From the NCBI RefSeq assembly GCF_019279795.1, contig NC_056745.1, forward strand, positions 1,495,944,490 through 1,496,008,489: a stretch of 64,000 bases of DNA. The letters run 5' to 3'. Numbering within the stretch: position 1 is the stretch's first letter; the number at the start of each line of letters is the position of its first letter. A program made the position numbers and the translations under genes. This document shows, one piece after another, positions 1 through 11,139 of this stretch. The notes beneath the pieces were generated by a model. It worked only from the letters and a program-made list of their open reading frames with translations. It was not told the origin of the DNA and ran no database searches. The DNA is from Protopterus annectens. Its lineage: Eukaryota > Chordata > Ceratodontiformes > Protopteridae.

Positions 1-994
1 CTACTTCTCTGAAGTACAGGTCAACACTAAGGGACTCTGGCTAACAAAGTTTGCAGATGTCTGCAAACTGGGAGCCATTATTGAATCCCCAAGTGATGTG
101 GATATTCTACAGAAGGGCCTTACAGAAACAGATGCTTGGTGCCAGAGCCATGGGCTCAAGCTCAATGCCAAGAAATGTATAGTTATCCCCTTTGGGAAAA
201 AACATGTATCCATGAATTACCATATAGGTGGCAGTACACTAAACACCGAAAGTGTGATAAGAGACTTAGGGACTCAGGTGGACAGTGGTCTCACCTTCGA
301 TAACCACATCACCACAACAGTCAAGAAATCCTTCTATATGGCACACCTCATCACTAAGGGCTTTTCATCCAGAAAAAAGGAGGTCATTGTCCCACTGTAC
401 TCATCCCTCATTAGACCCATTATAGAATACAATGCCCCATTTGGTATGTACCTCTCAAGACATCTGCAACAACTGGAAAGGCCACAGAAATACCTCACTA
501 AAAGAATCACAGGCCTAAAGCAGATGCCCTATGCTGACCGCCTTAAAAAACTCCAGCTATACTCTGTAGCATATCATCTACTCAGAGGCAATCTTTGCTT
601 AACATACAAGGCCATGTCAAACCCAGAGCTGTTGGACATGCTACACTTAAAGAAATCCCAATCCCTCAGAGCTACACGCTCCAGGGATCTAAACCTTGTC
701 ATCACAATAAACAAAACATGCTTGAGGGATAGGTTCCTAACCCAGAGACTCCCCAGACTCTGGAATAGATTGCCCATACATGTCAAGCAGAGTGCCTCTT
801 TGGACCTCTTCAAGAGGAACCTTGACGATTGGATGGGAGAAAGGAAATTCACCCCAGGGATCACGTTAGTTGCCCTGCTAGACAGGGGTCCAGGAAAGTA
901 AATAATGCGGGAAGAAATAGCCAGGGATTGTTATGGCTAGGCTTGTATAGGCCCTAGGGCTGATAGCCTAGTACCAACCTATGAACCTATGAAC
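1..994 (+). mobile_element. CR1-type LINE, 3' part (copy 1)
   Basis: This is the 3' end of a CR1-clade non-LTR retrotransposon that enters from outside the window. The reading frame is open from base 2 to the stop at 899-901 and covers the end of the RT palm, the thumb and the C-terminal region. The catalytic box reads FADV where related copies here have FADD, so the second catalytic aspartate is lost and this RT would be inactive. The C-terminal RNLDDWMG motif matches RNLDEWMG in the other copies. The non-coding 3' end has the GCCTAGTA motif followed by two CCTATGAA-type 8-mers, the hallmark tail of the CR1 copies in this window. A minus-strand SINE head starts directly at the tail. The frame is otherwise unbroken, suggesting a relatively young copy. 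Confidence 0.9.
98..901 (+). pseudogene. CR1 ORF2 reverse transcriptase, C-terminal part
   Basis: The 267 residues from the first internal Met are the C-terminal part of CR1 ORF2. The frame is open upstream to base 2, so that Met is not a true start. Visible landmarks in order are LQKGL, WCQSHGLKLNAKKC, VIRDLGTQVD, VPLYSSLIRPIIEYNAPFG, LERPQKYLTKRI and LFKRNLDDWMG, all shared with the 11.6-13.1 kb copy. The RT would copy element RNA into the target site, but the FADV box upstream (residue change at bases 56-58) removes a metal-binding aspartate. It is annotated as a pseudogene for that reason and because the N-terminal part lies outside the window. Confidence 0.85.
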
Positions 995-995
995 C

Positions 996-1112
996 AAACA
1001 CAGGGAGGACATGCAGACTCCACACAGAAGGTACCCCAACCGAGAATTGAAGCGGAGAACGTCTTGCTGTGAGGTGACAATGCTACCGCTGCACCACTGT
1101 GCTGTCCGTATC
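996..1112 (-). mobile_element. V-SINE fragment (tRNA-like head and start of central domain)
   Basis: Read on the minus strand, this begins with a tRNA-like head (GTGGTGCAGCGGTAG, CCTCACAGCAAG) and runs into the conserved central domain (GTGTGGAGTCTGCATGTCC). It is truncated before the 3' tail. It abuts the CR1 tail of copy 1, so one of them probably inserted at the end of the other. It matches the heads at 1,925, 25,413 and 38,187. Confidence 0.75.
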
Positions 1113-1904
1113 GCATGTATCACAGTAGTTATTTGGCTCTTGGAATTGCAAAAGTTTTGTGGACAAATGCACTGGGTGCATATTATAGTAAACTCAACCT
1201 CCCTGCCCATTTGTCTGCATTTCAACAAACAACTGTGGAGCAAAACAATACGTCTTTTAACATGTACTTATGTATTGATTTATTTTACTTGTTTGCTTTG
1301 TGCATCCTGGATGCTATGAATTTCATTGCCTAATCATCTTTAAATTAAATCCAGAAAGACAGTTCCTATGGCAGAATTTATTGTTTTCCAGAGACAAGCT
1401 ATGTATTTATACTGAAAAAGAAACAAAAATCATTGCCATAGTTCACTTTTACAAATAAGCTGTAGCTTCCCTGTCTTATGATTCTAATCATGCTTTGATA
1501 TTTTTGTTCATTACTATTGGCATTTTTCAAGGTTGTGTTGATTTTTGAAATTAATTTTATAATATATTATTTTCATGTGGTTATTAAAATTTGATTATAC
1601 GGTAATTATTTTGACTGGATCACGACAGTTCTGCATTACCAAAACTAACCTTATTATTCACTGTTCCCCTTTTCCAATAGCAGTAGGTGTTGTACTAGTG
1701 AGCAAGTCATTCATTAGTTTCATTTAACCTCCAATGTCAATACTCTTTAATGAAATTCATTCTCATGTCTGTTGTTTAATGTTCCTCCTCCTTTGTTATG
1801 CTCTTGCATATTTTAATATTCTTTTTTAAAAGCCCCCAAATCCCATTACAGAGAAAGATGACACCTTTGTTTAACACTGCTTGTTAAGCATTTATAGGTT
1901 TGCA
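1113..1904. other. AT-rich stretch with no recognised feature
   Basis: Short open frames here have no recognisable protein signature, and I see no repeat or structured element. It is probably unique intergenic or intronic sequence or very old repeat debris. Confidence 0.5.
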
Positions 1905-2223
1905 CTAACGTATGCTCTTTCGTACTTCCGCGGTGGTGCAGCGGTAGCGTTGTTGCCTCACAGCAAGAGGTTCTCCCATTCGATTCTCGGCTGGAGTGTG
2001 GGGAGTGCCTTCTCTGTGGAGTCTGCATGTCCTCCCCGCGGTTGGGTTGGCATTCAAAAGACATGTGTAAATGGGCGTGCCTTTGTTTAAGGTTGAACGT
2101 TGAGCTGGCACCTCGGCATTCTCGAATATCTACTGCCAATCATTAGTGGACCAGAGTTCCGCCGCGGCGACCCCTAACCAGGAAAAAGCCAAAAGACCAA
2201 CAACTAATGTATGCTCTTTCATA
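1905..2223 (+). mobile_element. V-SINE, near-complete, with target-site duplication
   Basis: The body is 1,925-2,203 and is flanked by 20-bp direct repeats at 1,905-1,924 and 2,204-2,223 that differ at two positions, a typical target-site duplication. The head has RNA polymerase III A-box-like (TGGTGCAGCGGTAG) and B-box-like (TTCGATTCTC) sequence. The central domain (GTGGAGTCTGCATGTCC ... AAAGACATG) is the conserved V-domain type, here with an internal deletion. The 3' end (GCGACCCCTAACCAGGAAAA) resembles the tail of fish DANA/HE1-like SINEs rather than the L2 tail used by the copy at 25.4 kb. Confidence 0.85.
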
Positions 2224-2685
2224 AAATAAGAACTGGAATATTGTTTCTTGTTTATAAGTTAATAATATGCTCTCTGCTATGTATTTTAACCTTTAAAATG
2301 CACTGCTTGATTAAGCTATGACTGCTGCATCTTTAAAATGTTAGTGCCTGATAGGAATTATGTGTTTGCTGTCATTAATGGAATAAGCATACCTTTACTA
2401 TGTTATTGAAACCTTCCTTCTTTCCTAGTCATAAAAAATACAAAATAACTTGTGAGTGCATGCTAAAAATCTTAATCTGAGTAAACATTTTAACAGGTAA
2501 CTCTATCATATATGTAAGTGTATATGTGTCAGTGTGTGCATAACAGTGTCAATATGTGTGTGTATATGTGGTGGGTTGAGGAGTGTAAGGGCTTGGAGTG
2601 AGGGGAAATTCCGCACACATGTATATTTCTATATTTTGATGTTTTACTGTATTCCTCGTAGCGACACCAGTTATATTTTTCCACA
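2224..2685. other. No recognised feature
   Basis: AT-rich sequence with a weak TATATGTGTG-rich patch around 2,510-2,575. No coding or mobile-element signature was seen. Confidence 0.45.
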
Positions 2686-2689
2686 GTAA

Positions 2690-2800
2690 CAATAGTGAAA
2701 GGATAATATTAGCTCACATTTGGGACTTGATCCCAATACCTCCAGCATACCATGCTGCTATTATTGCTGCAAGACTTTCTATGAGAATGCCACTAACAGA
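2690..2800 (-). mobile_element. Possible short tRNA-derived SINE
   Basis: This ~110-bp segment resembles 45,705-45,815. Shared landmarks are GAAAGGATAATAT, TTGGGACT, ACCT(N)CAGCA and a TTATTGCTGC-like end. On the minus strand both contain a B-box-like sequence, GGGATCAAGTCCC here and AGGTTCTAGTCCC in the other copy. The recurrence is visible; the SINE call is an inference. Confidence 0.45.
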
Positions 2801-2840
2801 TTACCGTATAGGATTGTAATGATTCCATCAATCTAATAAG

Positions 2841-5800
2841 TTTCTGTTACCTAAGATGTTCAGTTGTGAATGCTCTGCCATTTCACATTGAACTGATCGA
2901 AGGAAGGACACTGAGGAAACTCGGAGCTATAATATATAACATTAAGTATCCTGTTTTTTGTTTATTTTGTTCTTTATTTCTTTGTTATTTATAGCACTTT
3001 GTGTACTGTGTATTTTTCTAGCTAGTTTCACTGTGTGTGAGGTAATAACTGGAAATTGTCCACTTTTATTAAGCATCTGTTGGGTTGTTTGTTTCTGATA
3101 AATGGTTACAGTAAACCCTTTTTTTCTAGAGGCTCCTTTAGCTGTTTAAAACTTTCATTTAAAGGCTCACTGCTGCTTTTCAGCTGTGAAACATTTCTGC
3201 AGTTTGTTCTAAGTAGTGGGGATATTTGTAGCATTTCCATATTCAGGCTTGTATTTGGGCCTAGTGTTTGTGGAGGCTGTGTGTCTGAGCACATATTCAG
3301 AGACATTGGTTTGGCCAAAGCCATCAGGCATTTCTGTGAGAGAGAATTGTTTGAGGTCATGTTCAGTTGTGAATGCTCTGCCCTTTCACAGTGAACTGAT
3401 CGAAGGAAGGACAATGAGGAAACTCGGAGCTATAATATATAACATTAAGTATCCTGTTTTTTGTTTATTTTGTTCTTTATTTCTTTGCTATTTATAGCTC
3501 TTTGTGTACTGTGCATTTTTCTAGCTAGTTTCACTGTGTGTGAGGTATTAACTGGAAATTGTCCACTTTTATTAAGCATCTGTTGGGTTGTTTGTTTCTG
3601 ATAACTGGTTACAGTAAACTCTTTTTTTCTAGAGGCTCCTTTAGCTGTTTAAAACTTTCATTTAAAGCCTCACTGCTGCTTTTCAGCTGTGAAACATTTG
3701 TGCAGTTTGTTCTAAGTAGTGGGGATATTTGTAGCATTTCCATATTCAGGCTTGTATTTGGGCCTAGTGTTTGTGGAGGCTGTGTGTCTGAGCACATATT
3801 CAGAGACATTGGTTTGGCCAAAGCCATCAGGCATTTCTGTGAGAGAGAATTGTTTGAGGTCATTGGCTGATTGAGGTCACCTGGACTACAGCTTAGACTA
3901 AGCACCTCATTGGTTCTTTTGAGATTTCTTTCTTAAAAGCTGTCTCAGGTTTCAACTTTCTGTTACCTAAGATGTTCAGTTGTGAATGCTCTGCCATTTC
4001 ACATTGAACTGATCGAAGGAAGGACACTGAGGAAACTCGGAGCTATAATATATAACATTAAGTATCCTGTTTTTTGTTTATTTTGTTCTTTATTTCTTTG
4101 TTATTTATAGCACTTTGTGTACTGTGTATTTTTCTAGCTAGTTTCACTGTGTGTGAGGTAATAACTGGAAATTGTCCACTTTTATTAAGCATCTGTTGGG
4201 TTGTTTGTTTCTGATAACTGGTTACAGTAAACTCTTTTTTCTAGAGGCTCCTTTAGCTGTTTAAAACTTTCATTTAAAGGCTCACTGCTGCTTTTCAGCT
4301 GTGAAACATTTCTGCAGTTTGTTCTAAGTAGTGGGGATATTTGTAGCATTTCCATATTCAGGCTTGTATTTGGGCCTAGTGTTTGTGGAGGCTGTGTGTC
4401 TGAGCACATATTCAGAGACATTGGTTTGGCCAAAGCCATCAGGCATTTCTGTGAGAGAGAATTGTTTGAGGTCATGTTCAGTTGTGAATGCTCTGCCATT
4501 TCACAGTGAACTGATCGAAGGAAGGACAATGAGGAAACTCGGAGCTATAATATATAACATTAAGTATCCTGTTTTTTGTTTATTTTGTTCTTTATTTCTT
4601 TGCTATTTATAGCTCTTTGTGTACTGTGCATTTTTCTAGCTAGTTTCACTGTGTGTGAGGTATTAACTGGAAATTGTCCACTTTTATTAAGCATCTGTTG
4701 GGTTGTTTGTTTCTGATAACTGGTTACAGTAAACTCTTTTTTTCTAGAGGCTCCTTTAGCTGTTTAAAACTTTCATTTAAAGCCTCACTGCTGCTTTTCA
4801 GCTGTGAAACATTTCTGCAGTTTGTTCTAAGTAGTGGGGATATTTGTAGCATTTCCATATTCAGGCTTGTATTTGGGCCTAGTGTTTGTGGAGGCTGTGT
4901 GTCTGAGCACATATTCAGAGACATTGGTTTGGCCAAAGCCATCAGGCATTTCTGTGAGAGAGAATAGTTTGAGGTCATTGGCTGATTGAGGTCACCTGGA
5001 CTACAGCTTAGACTAAGCACCTCATTGGTTCTTTTGAGATTTCTTTCTTAAAAGCTGTCTCAGGTTTCAACTTTCTGTTACCTAAGATGTTCAGTTGTGA
5101 ATGCTCTGCCATTTCACAGTGAACTGATCGAAGGAAGGACACTGAGGAAACTCGGAGCTATAATATATAACATTAAGTATCCTGTTTTTTGTTTATTTTG
5201 TTCTTTATTTCTTTGTTATTTATAGCACTTTGTGTACTGTGTATTTTTCTAGCTAGTTTCACTGTGTGTGAGGTATTAACTGGAAATTGTCCACTTTTAT
5301 TAAGCATCTGTTGGGTTGTTTGTTTTTGATAACTGGTTACAGTAAACTCTTTTTTTTTCTAGAGGCTCCTTTAGCTGTTTAAAACTTTCATTTAAAGGCT
5401 CACTGCTGCTTTTCAGCTGTGAAACATTTCTGCAGTTTGTTCTAAGTAGTGGGGATATATGTAGCATTTCCATATTCAGGCTTGTATTGGGGCCTAGTGT
5501 TTGTGGAGGCTGTGTGTCTGAGCACATATTCAGAGACATTGGTTTGGCCAAAGCCATCAGGCATTTCTGTGAGAGAGAATTGTTTGAGGTCATTGGCTGA
5601 TTGAGGTCACCTAGACTACAGCTTAGACTAAGCACCTCATTGGTTCTTTTGAGATTTCTTTCTTAAAAGCTGTCTCAGGTTTCAACTTTCTGTTACCTAA
5701 GAAGTTCAGTTGTGAATGCTCTGCCATTTTACAGTGAACTGATCGAAGGAAGGACACTGAGGAAACTCGGAGGTATAATATATAACATTAAGTATCCTGT

Positions 5801-8400
5801 TTTTTGTTTATTTTGTTCTTTATTTCTTTGTTATTTATAGCACTTTGTGTACTGTGTATTTTTCTAGCTAGTTTCACTGTGTGTGAGGTATTAACTGGAA
5901 ATTGTACACTTTTATTAAGCATCTGTTGGGTTGTTTGTTTTTGATAACTGGTTACAGTAAACTCTTTTTTTTTCTAGAGGCTCCTTTAGCTGTTTAAAAC
6001 TTTCATTTAAAGGCTCACTGCTGCTTTTCAGCTGTGAAACATTTCTGCAGTTTGTTCTAAGTAGTGGGGATATTTGTAGCATTTCCATATTCAGGCTTGT
6101 ATTGGGGCCTAGTGTTTGTGGAGGCTGTGTGTCTGAGCACATATTCAGAGACATTGGTTTGGCCAAAGCCATCAGGCATTTCTGTGAGAGAGAATTGTTT
6201 AAGTTTATGTTCAGTTGTGAATGCTCTGCCATTTCACAGTGAACTGATCGAAGGAAGGACAATGAGGATACTCGGAGCTATAATATATAACATTAAGTAT
6301 CCTGTTTTTTGTTTATTTTGTTCTTTATTTCTTTGCTATTTATAGCTCTTTGTGTACTGTGCATTTTTCTAGCTAGTTTCACTGTGTGTGAGGTATTAAC
6401 TGGAAATTGTCCACTTTTATTAAGCATCTGTTGGGTTGTTTGTTTCTGATAACTGGTTACAGTAAACTCTTTTTTTCTAGAGGCTCCTTTAGCTGTTTAA
6501 AACTTTCATTTAAAGCCTCACTGCTGCTTTTCAGCTGTGAAACATTTCTGCAGTTTGTTCTAAGTAGTGGGGATATTTGTAGCATTTCCATATTCAGGCT
6601 TGTATTTGGGCCTAGTGTTTGTGGAGGCTGTGTGTCTGAGCACATATTCAGAGACATTGGTTTGGCCAAAGCCATCAGGCATTTCTGTGAGAGAGAATTG
6701 TTTGAGGTCATTGGCTGACTGAGGTCACCTTGACTACAGCTTAGACTAAGCACCTCATTGGTTCTTTTGAGATTTCTTTCTTAAAAGCTGTCTCAGGTTT
6801 CAACTTTCTGTTACCTAAGATGTTCATTTGTGAATGCTCTGCCATTTCACAGTGAACTGATCGAAGGAAGGACACTGAGGAAACTTGGAGCTATAATATA
6901 TAACATTAAGTATCCTGTTTTTTGTTTATTTTGTTCTTTATTTCTTTGTTATTTATAGCACTTTGTGTACTGTGTATTTTTCTAGCTAGTTTCACTGTGT
7001 GTGAGGTATTAACTGGAATTTGTCCACTTTTATTAAGCATCTGTTGGGTTGTTTGTTTTTGATAACTGGTTACAGTAAACTCTTTTTTTTTCTAGAGGTC
7101 CTTTAGCTGTTTAAAACTTTCATTTAAAGGCTCACTGCTGCTTTTCAGCTGTGAAACATTTCTGCAGTTTGTTCTAAGTAGTGGGGATATTTGTAGCATT
7201 TCCATATTCAGGCTTGTATTTGGGCCTAGTGTTTGTGGAGGCTGTGTGTCTGAGCACATATTCAGAGACATTGGTTTGGCCAAAGCCATCAGGCATTTCT
7301 GTGAGAGAGAATTGTTTGAGGTCATTGGCTGACTGAGGTCACCTGGACTACAGCTTAGACTAAGCACCTCATTGGTTCTTTTGAGATTTCTTTCTTAAAA
7401 GCTGTCTCAGGTTTCAACTTTCTGTTACCTAAGATGTTCAGTTGTGAATGCTCTGCCATTTCACAGTGAACTGATCAAAGGAAGGACACTGAGGAAACTC
7501 GGAGCTATAATATATAACATTAAGTATCCTGTTTTTTGTTTATTTTGTTCTTTATTTCTTTGTTATTTATAACACTTTGTGTACTGTGTATTTTTCTAGC
7601 TAGTTTCACTGTGTGTGAGGTATTAACTGGAAATTGTCCACTTTTATTAAGCATCTGTTGGGTTGTTTGTTTTTGATAACTGGTTACAGTAAACTCTTTT
7701 TTTCTAGAGGCTCCTTTAGCTGTTTAAAACTTTCATTTAAAGGCTCACTGCTGCTTTTCAGCTGTGAAACATTTCTGCAGTTTGTTCTAAGTAGTGGGGA
7801 TATTTGTAGCATTTCCATATTCAGGCTTGTATTGGGGCCTAGTGTTTGTGGAGGCTGTGTGTCTGAGCACATATTCAGAGACATTGGTTTGGCCAAAGCC
7901 ATCAGGCATTTCTGTGAGAGAGAATTGTTTGAGGTCATTGGCTGATTGAGGTCACCTGGACTACAGCTTAGACTAAGCACCTCATTGGTTCTTTTGAGAT
8001 TTCTTTCTTAAAAGCTGTCTCAGGTTTCAACTTTCTGTTACCTAAGAAGTTCAGTTGTGAATGCTCTGCCATTTTACAGTGAACTGATCGAAGGAAGGAC
8101 ACTGAGGAAACTTGGAGGTATAATATATAACATTAAGTATCCTGTTTTTTGTTCATTTTGTTCTTTATTTCTTTGTTATTTATAGCACTTTGTGTACTGT
8201 GTATTTTTCTAGCTAGTTTCACTGTGTGTGAGGTATTAACTGGAAATTGTCCACTTTTATTAAGCATCTGTTGGGTTGTTTGTTTCTCATAACTGGTTAC
8301 AGTAAACTCTTTTTTTCTAGAGGCTCCTTTAGCTGTTTAAAACTTTCATTTAAAGGCTCACTGCTGCTTTTCAGCTGTGAAACTTTTCTGCAGTTTGTTT
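2841..8400 (+). repeat. Tandem array of ~613-bp and ~503-bp units
   Basis: Nine full units and one partial unit lie head to tail. Taking the TGTTCAGTTGTGAATG landmark as the unit start, units begin at 2,857, 3,360, 3,973, 4,475, 5,088, 5,703, 6,208, 6,821, 7,435 and 8,048. The intervals are 503, 613, 502, 613, 615, 505, 613, 614 and 613. The short unit lacks a single ~110-bp block, equivalent to 3,863-3,972 in the neighbouring long unit. The units are nearly identical by eye. Each carries ~100-residue open frames on both strands, but these look like chance frames repeated with the unit. The array starts abruptly after 2,840 and ends mid-unit at about 8,400, where CR1 5' UTR-like sequence follows. 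Confidence 0.95.
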
Positions 8401-9386
8401 CCCACCCTCCCTCACTGCTGTTATAGTGTTTTTATAGTTGGTGGCTTTGCGGTTGCCCGCCCCTAGTGTAAATTTGATCTGGGACCCTCCTCCCAGTCTA
8501 GTGTCATTACCTCATTCTACCCAGTACAGGGAGAACATTTGAGAAGGCCAATCAGCTTAGTTTTGGCTACTCCTTTCTCTCTTTCCACTAAAAAAAAAAA
8601 AAAAATAAATCTGCTTTTACTGTATTTGTGTTTTTTCCTACTTTATTTTGCTTTGCGTCATCTTAAAAGTACTCAATTATATTTGTTACTGCTTGGTGTA
8701 ACTTATTCTAAGCCTTTTTGTTTAAGCACTTGGGCTTTAGACCAGTTGTTTTACATTAGGAAGGTTTGTGGGCTGCACTGTGGTGGCAGCACAGGTAGCT
8801 TACATCCTTCTATGTTGGGAACTGCTGATTGAGGGCTCAGTGTCTGTTATTCTAAAAGTGTATTAGTTCTGGTTTAAGCACCTGGGCTTCAGGCCAGTTA
8901 TTTTACATTAAGAAGGTTCATGGTCTGCACTCTTGTGGGAGAAGAGCCTGGACTCTGCCCTTCTAAGCTGGGAATTTCTGGTTAAAGGCTTATAGTGCCT
9001 GCATATTTGAACTATTTCTTACTGTAATTGGTACACCTTGTTTGCTGTAGCATAGACTAGATCCAGACCTGCTGAATCATTTTATTTGTATGATTGTTAT
9101 TTCCCTGAAAAGCTAATTCCACCTAAAACGCGGCTTTTCAGCACTTCTGTGGATCCCTAGTGATATCTGCATTGCTTACTGTACTTATTTCCTTGTTTCA
9201 CTTGAAAGAAAGTTACTGTTTGTCATTTTTGCATTTAAGTTACCTGGCACTTGCTCACTAAAGCAATTATATAAGTCAGCACTAAAAAATTAAAAGCACT
9301 ACACCCTCACAAACTCCCCCTGGAGTACCTTGCTCCCCATTGGCAATTTTTTTCAATTATAAAGAAATTTCCAATACTATTCTAGC
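8401..9386 (+). promoter_or_regulatory. CR1 5' UTR with tandem monomers (copy 2)
   Basis: This stretch lies between the 613-bp array and CR1 ORF1. It contains two related ~152-bp monomers anchored on TTTTACATTA(A/G)GAAGG at 8,749 and 8,901, each followed by a GGGAA(C/T)T-type segment and a TTGAGGGCT or TTAAAGGCT end. The same monomer type occurs at 32.43-32.9 kb and 38.5-38.68 kb, next to CR1 coding sequence in the latter case. A polyA run lies at 8,589-8,605. Promoter activity is inferred from position only. Confidence 0.55.
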
Positions 9387-9451
9387 ATGTCCAAAAGTCA
9401 GTTGTCAATCTCCTCTTCAGTCCAGCTGGTGAATCTGGGAATCTTGAGGCA

Positions 9452-10333
9452 ATGTTACAACTGCCTCATGTACACAGACAACCCTGTGAGAGATGCAACC
9501 ATATAGCCAAACTGGAGGCTAAGCTCTCTCAACTCAGTACTGGCGTAACCAGTCAAGAGGAGAAGGAAACCACACTCACTAAAATTCCAGTCTCACATAG
9601 ACCTACCACAACAGCAAACCAAACACATAAACACACAAAAACATACTTGGAGGCTCTAAATAAAAATCTGCCTAAGCAGCAGAGACCTCCAAAGCAGACA
9701 CCCAAGCAACCGCTACCCCAAAACAAAACACATGCAACACATAGCTCACAAAGCCAGTGTGCCGAACAGTCACAACCCTTAAGGCTAAACAACACACCTG
9801 ATACACTTGTAATAGGTGACTCTATCATCAGGCACACTGACGTCCCACTCACCAGGCTGAACAAGGAGAAGGTCACGGTGAGCTGCCTGTCGGGCGCTAG
9901 GATCCGCCACATAACACAAGCACTCAGGTCACTCCAAGGCAAGTACAAATATGACTTAGTCATTGTCCATGCTGGTGTGAATGACCTGAGACATACCTCC
10001 CTGGACTACATGAATAGAGACATAGAGGAGCTCTCTGAGCATGTAGCCCAGGCTGGTATGACCCTGACCTTGAGTAGCATCTTACCCTCACCAAGAATGA
10101 TGCCACAGTATGAAGACAAGATTATCAATTTCAACAATTGGCTTAAGTATTGGTGTCATTCAAAGGGGATCCAATGCCTGTCAGCCTGAGATGACATGCT
10201 CGACAAGCCACGATGCTTCGCTAGGGACGGCTTGCACCTGTCACCCCTGGGCTTTCGGATATTGGCAAAGGCTCTTGCTACCCCCATAGTGCCTTTTTTA
10301 CGCAAGGCTCAAAAGACAAACCCACCTCCATAG
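9452..10333 (+). pseudogene. CR1 ORF1 protein with SGNH/GDSL esterase domain
   Basis: CR1 ORF1 proteins bind element RNA and carry an esterase-like domain. Near the N-terminus a CERC motif follows QCYNC, which lies in a different frame about 30 bases upstream. A basic, Pro/Gln/Thr-rich linker follows. The esterase has block I VIGDSIIRH (Ser nucleophile), GVNDLRH (block III Asn) and, after the stop, DGLHLSPLG carrying the Asp/His pair. The frame has a TGA at 10,187-10,189 where the 62.8 kb copy has Trp, then continues to TAG at about 10,333. The 245-residue uninterrupted part therefore lacks the catalytic His. The start is uncertain: an upstream ATG at 9,387 begins a short frame with the first zinc-ligand pair, offset from this one. 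Confidence 0.8.
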
Positions 10334-10344
10334 GTATCACAAGG

Positions 10345-11137
10345 GATAAGAAACTAAGAGTAATGCTACTCAATGCCAGAAGTCTAAACCTCAAGATGCA
10401 CTTTTCGAAACTCTCCTTAGCATGGAGAACATCGATATCTGTGCAGTAACAGAAACCTGGTTCAAGGCTCTTGAGAGCACCCCAGCACTACCAGGTTATA
10501 CCTCATACCATGCTTTTCGGTCCCAAAACTTGGACCGAACCACAAGGAGGGAATATCAATATTAGTCAAAGATACCCACACCTCCAGGTTGGTGGCACAG
10601 CACGAAGCATCAGAGACTATCCATGTGCAACTAACAGTGGGTAAAACTGCCTTCCAGTTTATAGCCTGCTACAGACCACCCTCCCAAACCCAGGAACCCC
10701 ACTCGGCCTTCCTGAGAACACTGGAAAATATGAAGGTCTCTCCAAACACCATTATATTGGGTGACTTCAACTACCCAACCATAGACTGGGAGCATTACTC
10801 TAGCTCCAACACCCTAGCCCAAAGGTTCCTAGAATTTATAAACTCAAATGCTATGGAACAACTTGTTACCACTCCCACAAGAGGGGAAAACATACTGGAC
10901 CTGATCATCACCAACATGGGGACTCTATGCTCCAGACCAGAAGTGTATCCCTCACTGGTAAGATCAGACCATAAACTAATCTCACTGGATATTCACATCC
11001 CGACCCCACCCCATGCCCAGAAAACCACAGTGAAAAACTTCTCTAAAGCAAATTTCACACTCCTCAAAACCGAGGTGGAATCCTTCAAAGCCCCCGGGCC
11101 TGTGGATAATCTGCCCAGACCGCAAAATCCTTTATAA
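10345..11137 (+). pseudogene. CR1 ORF2 endonuclease domain (APE type), disrupted
   Basis: This domain nicks target DNA to prime reverse transcription. NARSLN and, in another frame, CAVTETWFKALES are visible between 10,375 and 10,475. From 10,589 a single frame holds ACYRPPS, ILGDFNYPTIDW, TPTRGENILDLIITN and SDHKLISLDIH, the catalytic GDFN and SDH motifs of APE-type LINE endonucleases. The first third is shifted, and the frame ends at 11,137 where a one-base shift separates it from the following RT region. Gene order and motif spacing leave little doubt about the family. Confidence 0.85.
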
Positions 11138-11139
11138 AC

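Noticed and set aside
3056-7980. About 100-residue open frames on both strands of each satellite unit, nearly identical between units
   Set aside because: Conservation follows from unit duplication; both strands are equally open, no domain is recognisable and frames are cut in some units.
9780-10190. Host GDSL lipase/esterase gene
   Set aside because: The domain sits directly upstream of CR1 endonuclease and RT and recurs in two other CR1 copies, so it is CR1 ORF1.
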